64,000 nt of DNA, taken from Excoecaria cochinchinensis (taxonomy: Eukaryota; Streptophyta; Magnoliopsida; Malpighiales; Euphorbiaceae). Made by a program: the position numbers and the translations under genes. Of this stretch, positions 34,008 to 45,400 are shown in pieces. Below the pieces are notes generated by a model. It saw only the letters and a program-made list of their open reading frames with translations. It was not told the DNA's origin and did not search any database. Numbering within the stretch: position 1 is the first letter of the stretch; every line of letters starts with the position of its first letter. The stretch covers positions 806,001-870,000 of the forward strand of contig CANTUQ010000018.1 of the NCBI GenBank assembly GCA_947683425.1. Direction: 5' to 3'.

Positions 34008-34911
34008 TGTAACACCCCCTTCTCATACATAGGACAACCCATCCGCTATGGAGTGAGAACCCGTATGAGCAGGGGTGTCACCAAGCAAAGCAGTACAATA
34101 ACATTCATTCACATAATAACCACATACATATAAATAGCAAAAATTAAAACTTTAATACCAAACTGAACATTCATTCATAGATGGAATAATAATATTCATT
34201 ACAACTATTCTGATAACCAAAATAATTACATTATTTAGAGTTACATAGCGGAAGCTGAACAAAAGACTAAATACAATCAGAGTTCACTATTATAAAAAGA
34301 ATCATAATACAAAAAGAAGCTAAGGCCTAACATCAATCCCACTATGTTGGCTTGACTAACAGAGACTCTCCCAAAAACTAAATACCTTCCGCACCTACAC
34401 GGATGAAACACTCGTGCTAAGCGATAACACTTAGTGGGGAAACAAACAACAATAATATGGACGGCCATTCACAATGGTCGTCAAGGCAAATCAATACATA
34501 TAGGCATATGTTGATAATCATAAGGCATAATCATAATCAAATCACATTCATAAGCATCCAAAAGCTCAATATCACATTCATATACAAACTGCTTCATATG
34601 CTCAAAAATAGAGTCATTCAGATTGACATACTTGTAATCATAATCATTCGAATTCACATTCTCATAAGCATAACAAAACAAATAACAACACCTGCTGACT
34701 CACAGTAGTGGATAACGAGTAAACGCATGGTAGTACCTTACGGGTACGAATCGAAAAGCAATATCACATTTTTCTTTCTCTTTTCAAAACATTTTATGGA
34801 TGGGATCTTAAATAAGATCCAAACACATTGAGGTTCTCGAGGAACCAGACGGGAACCTGATCAGGGTCCAGAACAGAACTAAGGGCTGCAGCTACTGAAC
34901 TCTATTAGGCA
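34008..34911 (-). mobile_element. Chromovirus-like LTR C, first part
   Basis: Starts TGTAACACCCCC inside the last codons of E and runs parallel to the reversed end of the K LTR (5545 back to about 4645), including caggggtgtcac and the ggtaccttacgggtacga block. B was inserted after tgcct at 34912-34916, and C resumes at 57228. Its expected own duplication (ggttc at 34003-34007) has its partner outside the window. Confidence 0.85.
34395..34441 (-). other. Conserved double-hairpin motif, C LTR copy
   Basis: On the minus strand CCCCA, CTAAGTG-TTAT-CGCTTAG, then GCACGagtgtttcatcCGTGT, about 387 bp before the LTR end. The C-to-T in the first stem leaves a wobble pair. Confidence 0.7.
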
Positions 34912-34991
34912 TGCCTTGTCACACCCCAAAGTGGCCCTAGAAGAATTACAGAGTTTTGTTCGAAAAAGGTAAGTTTACGTGTGAGAGTTCT

Positions 34992-36795
34992 GTCGCGAGC
35001 GCGACAAGTGTCGCGGGCGCGACAGAGCCCTCCAGCAGTTTTCGAACTTCAACTGGTTGGTGCGGGCATGAGCATTCTATCGCGAGCGCGACAGAACCCC
35101 CTCGCGAGATGTGTGCATAAGTGGGACTAAGAGACTTGGAGTTGTAGGGAGTTGACACATGGCATCGTAGAGGAGTGACAAGTGGCATCATAGAAGAGTG
35201 AAAAGTGGCGGCATAAGAGTTTAACAAGTGGCATTGTAGGAGTGCGCCAAGTGTCATTGTAGGGAAGAGACACTTGGTTTGGCTTGGCTTGGCTTGGCTT
35301 GGCTTAAGATATGGATGGATTAATTGAAGTGGTTGGCATTTATTTGGTTTTGTGGCACTTATGTGAGAGGATTTGGCTTCTTTGGCTTTGACCGGCCAAT
35401 AGTTGTTCATTTTATTAATTTCCTAGCTTTTGGCCCCTTTTGCTTTTGGCTTTCCTCCTTTTTTCTTTTTCCTTGGTTTTTGCCGTGCTCCACCTTCCTC
35501 TCTTTTCTTATCTTTTTCATTTGCTCCTAAAGAGAATCATTTGGGTTGGGATAAAGAGAGTGGATTTTGAGGAGAGGTAAGTAGTACTATTATGATAGCA
35601 TTAGTCTTCTTCTACTACTTGATTTCTATTTTGATTTAAAGCAAAAAGAAGTGTAACCCCAAGTGTTTTTGTGTGTGGTTTTGGTGCAAGCTGGAGGCAA
35701 GAGAGTCGATAAAGGAAAAGAGAAGATTGGAACGAGTAGAGAGTTGTGATCGAGTTCCTAGAGGTAGGGATCGAGTGTGACTGTGTTAACTTTGCATGTG
35801 TTTATATGAGAAATGCTTGAATAAAGACATGTGGAAATAAAGAGATGCTTGATGAGCTTTAATTTGCTTAAGATGTTCATTTTGATTGCTTACAGTGCTC
35901 ATGACAAGTGTATATATGTTTAAAGTATGTAACCTGATCATTTGAGTGTTTGTGTTGATAATAGAGTTTGATGTTGCGAAATTCTGCTTATTTATCATTA
36001 GACCCCAGTGTATATTTGTTCTAAGTAGAGTTATAGGGTCTCAATTGGGCTGATTCCAATTGCATATGAAAGATAAGATCCGTATCTAAAAATGTCTAAG
36101 AGGATGCTTGATCTAATTCTTGCCCCAAGTATCCCAAAAAGTAATTAAAACATAGGTGACCCTGTTCTGGCGGGTTCACTGGAATAGTATATGTTGTTTA
36201 GATCCTATCTTTTGTTATAGATGTCAAAACGACCTGAAAATTGTCCTATTTAAAAGCTAACATCCTAGAGAACAATTGTTAAGAAGAATGTTTTGCCTAA
36301 AAATGACGTTTAGAGGTCTATTTAGACGATATAAGTTTAGGGTAAAAAGCAGTCACGTGAGGCACCAAAGAGGAGCCTCTGTCGCGAGCGCGACACAGGT
36401 CGCGAACTCGCGACAGAACAACCTATATTAAACTCTTTTTTCTTCATTTTGAGCCCATGGTTGGCATGGGTAAACCCCTTGTCTTTCCCCTTAACATTTT
36501 ATACATGAGTAGGGCTCCTAAATGATTACAAATTAGTTGTTAATGGAAAAATACATGAGTATGATTAAAGATGGTAATTTAACTAATAAAGTAACAATGT
36601 ATAGTTGTATGAAGTACAGTAATTGACATGATAAATATGTATGAACTTAGGAATTGTTATATAATGCATTTGGTATAGAGTATAGAGCCTTTTTGTAATC
36701 TAGTTTCTGTCGCGAGCGCGACCTCTTATCGTGATCGCGACAATGAACTTGGCTTCTGTCGCAAGCGCAACTTCTTATCGCGACCGCGATAGAGA
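34992..36795 (+). repeat. GTCGCGAGCGCGAC palindromes in the B 5' LTR
   Basis: Pairs of palindromes occur at 34992-35022, one near 35080, a pair at 36380-36417 and two pairs at 36707-36795. All are on the pattern ctGTCGCG-AG-CGCGACag with single-base variants (tcgcgggcgcga, tcgcgaactcgcga). They lie in otherwise AT-rich text. The 3' LTR has the same set at 54119-54157, 54207, 55532-55566 and 55860-55945. Confidence 0.88.
35276..35306 (+). repeat. ggctt pentanucleotide repeat, B 5' LTR
   Basis: A short (ttggc)n run; the 3' LTR copy at 54404-54459 is about five units longer, which accounts for the LTR length difference. Confidence 0.9.
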
Positions 36796-37518
36796 ACCCA
36801 TTTTCGTCCTGTTTTACTTGTTTTAAAGAGTGTTTCCTTTTGTCTTGCTTTGCATGATTTATATATTTATGTAATGAATTTAAATGTTACATGCTTTTAG
36901 TTGTTGAACAAGATTAATAAAGATTTTATATGAATTACACGCCTCTGAATTTGATAAATGCACTTGAATTTTAGTTGATGAGTTGATATCTGTGTATAGT
37001 GTGTGAGTTGGTATTGAGCCTGATTACCGTTATAGAGGATAGATAAGCATGCTTATAAAGGGCTAGAGTGCAGTTGCTACATGTTGGCCTTAATTGTGCC
37101 CAGAGTTCGGAATATCTCATGTATTCCATAGAGTTTGAGTTAATTCTCCACATGTAAGATACGGTAAACAGTATCCAGAGTTACCCGTATCCACCGTGAA
37201 AGGAATTCAGGCTTATTGTTATTGCTAGTGTATAGTGAACATGAAATGATTGTATGTAGTGTTACGAATAAAAGTTAAAGTACATGAGAATAATGAAACG
37301 TGATAGTGGTGTATACAAGTATATGTTTATATGAATTGGAATACATGATTTACATGAGAGTAATGTTTAAGTACATTACAGTTCTGCATGCAAGTGTATG
37401 ATTACATGAGTATGTTGACATGAATGTGAACACATGATAGCATGTATTTGAATAAATGATATGTACAAGTTGTAGAGTACATGAATAAGTGAAAGAGTAA
37501 ATGTTACTTATATGTGAG

Positions 37519-38795
37519 TGTGACGCGCGCCGAACCCAGCAAGGGCCCTCGATTGAATCCGCTTTAGGATTCGAGGTATGAAGGTTTGCGTCTTTTTGGA
37601 TCATGGGCGCCATGAGACATCATCGGTGTATCCCTCCCAATAGAACATTGGGGAGAATAACCTAGCCTATTGACGCCTAAAGGCACCTTTTGAGGTATTT
37701 GGAGTCGCCACCCAATTTGCAAGAAATTGGGAAAAGGTTTCTCACCTCTATTGGTCTAAACCAGAGATATGGTGTCCGGAACTTCCCTCTTATTTATGCT
37801 TTGGTTAATTATAAATGGGTTTTTAATTTCTTAAAATTATACCCCTCATCTCACACGATTAATGCATTTAAATTAAATGGCGCACTGCAAGCACTCAAAA
37901 AACGATAAAGGAAAGCGATAAATAAAGCAGTAAAAGAAAGCGATAAATGAAAGCGGTAAACACGCAAGCACGCAATTACAATAGAAATAGGGGCAGAATA
38001 CAACCCCAATAAAAGGAGGTTGAAGATGTAAGTGGGACGGAATACAATCCCCAAAAGATAAATAATATTGCCCCAAAATTATTTACAAGGGCCCAAATAA
38101 AAATTAACTTGAATTTAAAACACTCACTCAAGATTAAAATAAAAGAACATACATAAATCGGGGCATTATTTAAGAAACATTGGTTCCTTCGCGCTTGTTC
38201 GAAATTTAGGAACATTGGTTCCTTCGTATTAATTTGAAGAGAGCTCGAAGGGTCATTTTTGTTTGCTTGAATTGAAAAATCGGGATGAGTGATCCCATTT
38301 TTGTAGAAAAGTTGACTCTTCGTTTTAATTGTGATATTTTCATTGTCGGACTAAAATAAGGGACATTGGTCCCAATTTTATTAGTGAAGAATTCAATTTA
38401 ATTGTAAAAATATTTTCGTGATTTTTTATCGCACGCGTGCGCGAACAAAAATATCTATTTACAAATAAACACATAACACATCAAAGGGGAATTGGAGGGA
38501 TCTCACCAAAATGGAGTGTCCGTCCACGCGTCGCGACCCATCCGGGGAGTCGCACGGCGCTCACAAGGCCCGACCCAAATTAAAACTCATATAAAAATAA
38601 TACCAAAAACATTAGTAATAATTCTAAATAAATTAATTAAACGAATGCAAAGCATAATAATAACAATGATAAATGTGGTAATAATAATGTCGATAGTCAA
38701 GAGTCATGGCATAAAAAATAATAACGACATAATATAATGACAACAATAAAAATTACAACAAATGATCATGGCATGATAGCAAAATAATAATAGCG

Positions 38796-38837
<42 letters not shown>

Positions 38838-40544
38838 CTAACTAGTTAATTAGTTAATAATAATAGCACTAACAATACTAAAAACAGAATAATACTAGTA
38901 AATAAATAAATGGCAATAATAGTAAAATAGAGAGTTAAACAATAATAATAATGATAATAATAGTATTAATAGGAAAACAAATTAACTTTAAATAGTAATA
39001 ATGGTTAAACTAAATAAAAACAATGAATTAAAAAAAGAAAATAAAAGAATAAAACAAAAGAGAACAAAATATCTACAAATGAAGAAAACTAAAACAAAAG
39101 TAAAAGAAATGAAGTGAAGAAAAGGTGAGTGAACCCGTGGAAGGCAAAGCAAAAAGACAAATAAAGTACTATAGATTGGCCCAAAATATATGAAATGCCA
39201 TGCAAAAATGAAGGAATATAGTGACAGTGGGACATGCATTAACATATAATAGGATTTAACAAATAATGATAATGATGGAATAATAATAAATCTAACAAAC
39301 TAATACGACATATAAAACATGTTTATTAAATAGAATAAAAATGATAATAGAATAGAAATGATATAAAATAAAGAAAAATGTGAACAAATAAAAATCAAAT
39401 AAATAAATGAGAACAAGTCCAAGAATGTTTACCCTCAGAATTTTTGAGATTGGAAGATAGGATGTCTCGATCCGTTCCTTTGTCGATTTTTTTTTGACGA
39501 TAATAATATCCGAAATAAATGTAAAATTTGTGTTCTAAACAAATTAAATTGAGAAAGTATTTTTTTGTGGGATGAATGAACAAAGAAAATTAATTTTTCT
39601 TGCTCGAATCAACCCAAGATTAAATATTTCGTAGTAGCAAAAACTAGAATTTGAAAAGAAGGCTTAAAGATCTTTGAAGAATTTTTTTTTTGGGAATAAA
39701 GAGCTTCCTGGAGAGTCCAAGAAAACTAGAGAGAAAAAGCTAAAAGAAAAATCCCTGGATTCAATGTGTCGTCCTTCAAAATGAGGGGAAAATCCCCATT
39801 TAATTTTTGCCTTGGTCCAAAATGGTAAGGGACAAGAAATCTTTCATTTTTAGTTAATCAAAATTAACACAAAATGGTGAAACAAAAAAAAATCAGACTG
39901 AAGAAAATCAGACTGAAAACAGCGGAAAAAACGGACAGGCGAAGACCAGGTCGCGCGGAGAGGGCAAGGGCGCGCGCGGCAGCAAGCTGCTGCGCGCGTG
40001 ATGCCCCCTGCCTCGCGCGCAGGGGGGTGCGCGCGAGGCCCCTGCCTCGCGCGCAGGGGGGGGCGCGCGGCGCCCCCTGCCTCGCGCGCAGGGGGGTGCG
40101 CGCGAGGCCCCCGCCTCGCGCGCAGGGGGGGGCGCGCGGCGCCCCCTGCCTGCGCGCAGGGGGGTGCGCGCGAGGCCCCTGCCTCGCGCGCAGGGGGGGG
40201 GCGCGCGGCGCCCCCTGCCTCGCGCGCAGGGGGGTGCGCGCGAGGCCCCCGCCTCGCGCGCAGGGGGGGCGCGCGGCGCCCCCCGCCTCGCGCGCAGGGG
40301 CTGCGCGCGAGGCGCCTGCCTGGCGCGCAGGCGCCCCTGCGCGCTGGGCGGCCTGCTGCGCAGGCGCCCCTGCGCGCTGGGCGGCCTGCTGCGCAGGCGC
40401 CCCTGCGCGCTGGGGCAGCCTGCCGCGCAGGCAGCCCTGCGCTGCCGCAGGCGGCCTTCGCGACTTCCCCCTCTTTTTTTATTTTAAATTTTAAATTTTA
40501 AATTTTGAAACAAAATTAATATATTTGTTATTATTATTTATATT

Positions 40545-40584
<40 letters not shown>

Positions 40585-40753
40585 CCACCTTAATTTTAAT
40601 TTTCCCCAAAAATATATATTTTTTAATTATTTTCCGAAAAACACACCTTTGACAAGGGAACGATCGATTCGCACATTTCTTGCCGAAAATTGGTCTTCTA
40701 TTTCATCATCGGGTAATTCTGATCTTGGACCGCCTCGGGGCCCGGTGTCTACA
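37519..40753 (-). mobile_element. 3' LTR of A
   Basis: TGTGACGCGCGCCG to CCGGTGTCTACA. Landmarks: hairpin CTCCCAAT-agaac-ATTGGGGAG at 37634-37655, PBS-like tggagtcgcca at 37700-37710, an (aat)n microsatellite at about 38797-38835, and the GC-rich palindromic array at about 39950-40460 followed by a poly-T run near 40547-40580. Confidence 0.95.
39950..40460. repeat. GC-rich palindromic array in the A 3' LTR
   Basis: Repeats of ctgcctcgcgcgcagggggg alternating with tgcgcgcgaggcccc, each able to pair with its neighbour, then cgcccctgcgcgctgggcgg copies near 40330-40410. The tract is extremely GC-rich inside an AT-rich LTR. In element direction it starts about 290 bp after the LTR start, so it lies in U3. 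Long Ala/Arg/Pro frames over it are composition artefacts. Confidence 0.9.
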
Positions 40754-40770
40754 GTTGCCCCCAATTTTGG
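40754..40770 (-). other. Polypurine tract of A
   Basis: On the minus strand caaaattgggggcaac abuts the LTR start TGTAGACACC. This primes plus-strand synthesis in LTR retrotransposons; H and G have close relatives. Confidence 0.8.
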
Positions 40771-40914
40771 GGAACTTAGAACGCAGGCGCCTAAGTGAGC
40801 CAAAATTCAGAAAAGAGAGGGAGAGATGCGTACCTGAGGCGGTCGCTGTCCGGAACTTGACATTGCCAGCTTGTCGGCATCATAGGACTATTCCGGTCGC
40901 ATGATTGAGGAACG

Positions 40915-41490
40915 TCAGCTTGTCGACGTGAAACCGGGGCTGAGCGACTGATAAACACCAGCTTGTCGGTGTGTGGAGGCGTCAGACTTTGTAGAACGTG
41001 ATTGATAAAACACCAGCTTGTCGGTGTGTGAAACCACGGCTGAGCGACTGATAAACACCAGCTTGTCGGTGTGTGAAGGCGCCAGACTTTGGAGAACGTG
41101 ATTGATAGAACACCAGCTTGTCGGTGTGTGAAACCACGGCTGAGCGACTGATAAACACCAGCTTGTCGGTGTGTGAAGGCGCCAGACTTTGTAGAACGTG
41201 ATTGATAGAACACCAGCTTGTCGGTGTGTGAAACCACGGCTGAGCGACTGATAAACACCAGCTTGTCGGTGTGTGAAGGCGCCAGACTTTGTAGAACGTG
41301 ATTGATAGAACACCAGCTTGTCGGTGTGTGAAACCACGGCTGAGCGACTGATAAACACCAGCTTGTCGGTGTGTGAAGGCGCCAGACTTTGTAGAACGTG
41401 ATTGATAGAACACCAGCTTGTCGGTGTGTGAAACCACGGCTGAGCGACTGATAAACACCAGCTTGTCGGTGTGTGAAGGCGTCAGACTTT
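40915..41490 (-). repeat. 100-bp tandem array in the 3' UTR of A
   Basis: The marker tgagcgactgataaacacca recurs at 40941, 41041, 41141, 41241, 41341 and 41441, an exact 100-bp period. Each unit contains two copies of caccagcttgtcggtgtgtg, in which ACACC/GGTGT can pair. Units are nearly identical, so the array expanded recently. The 262-residue minus-strand frame over it is a by-product of the repeat. Confidence 0.95.
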
Positions 41491-41754
41491 CCTGTGAAAA
41501 CAAAAGAGATTTGTATGCAAAGGTAAGTTATGCACGTGCATATGCATATGTCATGCGGAATGCAGGTGACACCGTTCATCTGAGTGGCCCAGTAGTCGAG
41601 GTGCGATAACTCTCGTTGAAACGACTCGTGGCTTCGTCTGGTCGATTATGCCCCCAAGTGTCGGAGGACGCTGTCCTGATTCAGGGGCTCTGACTCATAA
41701 TTTTTCAGGAAGGTTTGCCCGATGGGTGTCTTTGCTTGAAAAGGGTTGCCCAAG

Positions 41755-41943
41755 CAATGCTGCCTTATCACTCCAAGCGTCATTGTTTTAAAGGTAGTGC
41801 GTCCCTCGTGGATTTTCACACTAGCTTTTCTTAGCGGGAGATGCGTCCTTGTCGGATTTTCACATAACCCTGTGCCTTATTTTTTGCCTGGAATGGACCC
41901 AACCCAATCCAGCGGCTTTTATTTATTTCATTTTTTTTTGTAG
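41755..41943 (+). other. Fossil intron of the antisense gene, element A copy
   Basis: From ccttatcactccaagcgtc to the acceptor-like pyrimidine run ending gtag at 41943, the text follows the G intron: cattgttttaaaggtagtgc, gtggattttcacactagc, ttttcttagcggga, ggattttcacataaccc. The donor position reads AAGCGT instead of GGTAAGT, so it is dead, and the adjoining exons are not recognisable. The element is antisense to this feature, as in G. Confidence 0.65.
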
Positions 41944-42367
41944 GGCAGACTGCCTGTTGCCAGGTTTTCACCCTGCCCTTTGGCCTAACTTTTGCTTAGA
42001 GCGCCAGTCACGGTTTTCATTTCTAACGGCCATATTTTTATTATTATTATTATTATTTTTTTTTTTTTTTTTTTTTTTTTTGTGTCGGTTTCACGGATAA
42101 ATTGTGCTCCTTCGAATGGGAAGTGACAGCAGTGACATATTACTCGTCTAAAAAGAACTATGGACACTCATTGGATAAAAGAAGTTCTCTGAGTGCATAA
42201 TTGCATACATGTACACGTTTCCCGTGCGATTTCATTACACATGATCATCATTTGACATTAGGCCCCAAGATACCAGACCACATTTAATCTCGAGACAGAT
42301 CCCAAAAGCATCACACTCCTGTTATCAATCAGCCCTCTCGGGTTTTCTTGATTGAACATTTTTCTCT

Positions 42368-42407
<40 letters not shown>

Positions 42408-42410
42408 TCT
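41944..42410 (-). other. Post-integrase 3' UTR of A
   Basis: Non-coding. On the minus strand it repeats blocks of the type gtgaaaacctggcaacaggc and gaaaacccgagagggctg, also present in H and G. Long poly-T runs at about 42058-42080 and 42370-42406. Confidence 0.6.
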
Positions 42411-45400
42411 TCAGCCGTGGAATCTTTTCAATCTGTCGACATTGACCGGCTCCTTGAATTCATTCCCATCACTATCTGTCAGTATCGCAGCTCCTTTAGA
42501 CAAAAGCTTCTTCAGAACGAAGGGTCCTTCCCAAGTTGGTCTGAACTTGCCTCGAAAATCCGGAACCCCTGGCCTCATTTGTTTGAAGACTAGGTCTCCT
42601 TCCTTCAATGGGTGCTTTCTTACTTTCTTCCCAAATGAGCGGGCTAGTCTTTTCTGGTAGATCTGGTTGTGGTAGTATGCCCGCATCCTATCTTCGTCCA
42701 ATAGGTTCAACTGTAGTAGCCGCTGCTGAGCCCATTCGGCTTCTGGTAGCTGAGTTTCTGTCACCACCCTCAATGACTGGAGTTCTATTTCTACCGGTAG
42801 AATTGCTTCCGTCCCGTAAACCAGGGAGAAAGGGGTAACCCCTGTGGAAGTTCTGGCGGTGGTCCTGTAGCCCCATAGAGCGAATGGCAATTTCTCGGCC
42901 CAGTCTTTGTAGGTTTGCACCATCTTAGCCAATATCTTCTTGACGTTCTTATTAGCTGCCTCGACCGCCCCGTTGGCCTGTGGTCGGTATGGAGAGGACT
43001 TATGGTGTTGGATGGCGTACTTCTTGAGCATCTGTTTAGTCTCAGCTTGGAACTGTACCCCATTATCTGACACGATGTGATGAGGGAGACCGTACCTACA
43101 GATCAAATGTCGCTCGATGAACCTGGCCATTTCCCGGGCGCCTAATTTCTTGAAGGATTCAGCTTCAACCCACTTGGTAAAGTAATCAATGGCGACCACA
43201 ATGAACCTGTGCCCGTTAGAGGCTGTTGGGTGTATTTCTCCTATAATGTCAATTCCCCATGCTGCGAACGGCCATGGAGATGTCAAGTTACACAACTCCG
43301 AAACCGGAAGGTGTCTCAGATTAGCGTACTGTTGGCATAGCTGGCACTGTTTCACGTACACAGAGCAGTCCGTATCCATTGTCAACCAGAAGAACCCTTG
43401 TCTCATGATTTTCTTTGCCAGGGCCAGACCATTCATATGGGCCCCACAAACCCCTGCATGGGTTTCCTCCATAACCCTTTTAGCCTCTTTTTCATCTAAA
43501 CATCTGAGTTGCATGCCATCAGCTTGTCTCTTGTACAGCACCCCATCTACACTGATGAATTGAGTGGACAGTTTGCGGATTAGCCTTTGGTCTTTTTCAG
43601 TGGCTTCTTCCGGGAATATTGACCTCTCCAAATAATTCAGGACATCATAGTACCATGGCTTTCCATCGGTAGTTTCAATATCCCCGACTTGTCCGGTCTC
43701 AAAGTATGGCTTGCTCGAACTAGAAATGAGCACGGGCTTCATAACTATTCCTTCGGGGTTATCCCACATGGATACTAAGGTAGCTAGGGCATCCGCCAAT
43801 TGGTTCTCATCTCGGGGCACGTAGTTAAAAGTGCAAATTTCAAACCGGCCACTAAGTTCTTTCAAGCATTTTGCATATGGCAACAACCGCTCTTCCTTGA
43901 TGGCCCATTCACCCCTGACTTGGTGGATTACTAAAGATGAGTCCCCGAAGACCTCTACTGTTTTTGCCCCCACGGCAGAGAGCGCTTCTAACCCAAAGAT
44001 GCAGGCTTCATACTCTGCTTCGTTATTTGTGGCTTTATACCTCAGTTTCTTGGCTAAGGGGAGCTTCTCACCATCTGGGGTTACTAGAATTACTCCTGTC
44101 CCGGCCCCTTTGTTATTTACTGCCCCATCAAAATACATTTGCCATTTCTGCACGGTGATAGCCGCCACATTTTCGTCAGGGAATTCATACTCCAGTCGGT
44201 CTCCTTCAATGGGATGGTCAGCAAGAAACTCCGCCACGGCTCGACCTTTAATGGTCTTTCTAGTAATGTATTCCACGTCAAATTCTTGTAGCAATATCAA
44301 CCATCTTCCCATTTTCCCTAGTAAAGAGGGTGCCTGTTGCAGGTATCGGAGGGGATTTTGCTTGGCAACCGCCTGCACTTTGTAGGAATGAAAGTAATGC
44401 CTCAGTTTCTTGGATGCCCAGATTACTGCCAGGCAAATCTTCTCCACTTCAACATACTTGGCTTCATAAGGGAGGAATTTCTTGCTGAGGTAGTAAACCG
44501 CAAATTCGACCCCAAATTCATCCTCTTGGGCCATCATGGCTCCTACAGAATTTTCTTCTATTGCTAGGTAAAGAATCAAAGGTTTAACAGGTCGTGGCGG
44601 TCGTAGCACTGGGGGATTCTGGAGGTAATCCTTAATGACATCGAAAGCCTTTTGGCAGTCGTCGTTCCACCTGACTGGCTGATTCTTCCTGAGGAGCTTA
44701 AAAATTGGTTCGCACACTGAAGCGAGCTTGGAAATGAACCTACTGATGTACTGCAATTTGCCCAGAAAACTCCGAACTTCCTTTTCCTTTTGGGGCGCTG
44801 GCATTTCTCTGATTGCCTTGATTTTATCAGGGTCCACTTCTATTCCCCTCTGGCTTACCACATGGCCTAACAGCTTACCCGAGGTGACTCCGAAAATGCA
44901 TTTCTTAGGATTGAGGCGAAGATTATACTTATCGATCCTCTGAAAGAACTTTTCCAAGGCCTCGAAATGTCCTTCTCGAGTTGCTGACTTGATCATCATA
45001 TCATCGACATACACTTCGACTTCCTTGTGGATCAAGTCATCCAAGATCTTGGTAGCCATCCTTTGGTATGTCGCCCCGGCATTCTTCAACCCAAAAGGCA
45101 TTACTCGGTAGGCGAACGTTCCCCATTCTGCGATGAAAGCTGTCTTGATTCGATCCACAATCTTGTTAAGGATTTGGTTGTATCCCGCATACCCATCCAC
45201 AAAGCTGTACATCATACAAGCGGCCGCGCTATCCACTAATACATCAATATGAGGTAGGGGAAAGTCATCTTTTGGGCAGGCTTTATTCAGGTCTCGGTAG
45301 TCAACACATACTCGGACTCTCCCATCCTTCTTGGCTACGGGGACAACGTTAGCTAACCATGTTGGATACTGGACCTCTACCAGAAACTTGGCTTCGATCT

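Larger units (their letters stand above)
34917..37518 (+). mobile_element. 5' LTR of B, first part
   Basis: Begins TGTCACACCCCAAAGTGGCC. Interrupted after gtgag (37514-37518) by A. It matches 54046-56671 of the 3' LTR closely, so the uninterrupted target text can be read there. GTCGCG-AG-CGCGAC palindromes lie at 34992-35005, about 35079, 36380-36417 and 36707-36790. Confidence 0.93.

Noticed and set aside
37690..37908. 72-residue frame present twice (also 49866-50084)
   Set aside because: Duplicated only because it lies in the LTRs of A; overlapping frames exist on both strands and there is no family resemblance.
39874..40494. Ala/Arg/Pro-rich frames over the GC-rich array (also at 52173-52680)
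   Set aside because: Composition artefact of GC-rich repeats that lack stop codons; frames on different phases look alike and both LTRs carry them.
40791..41579. 262-residue minus-strand open frame, with two overlapping frames of similar text
   Set aside because: It lies on the 100-bp tandem repeat of A. Because 100 is not a multiple of three, the same repeat is open in all three frames, which produces several look-alike proteins. No domain resemblance.
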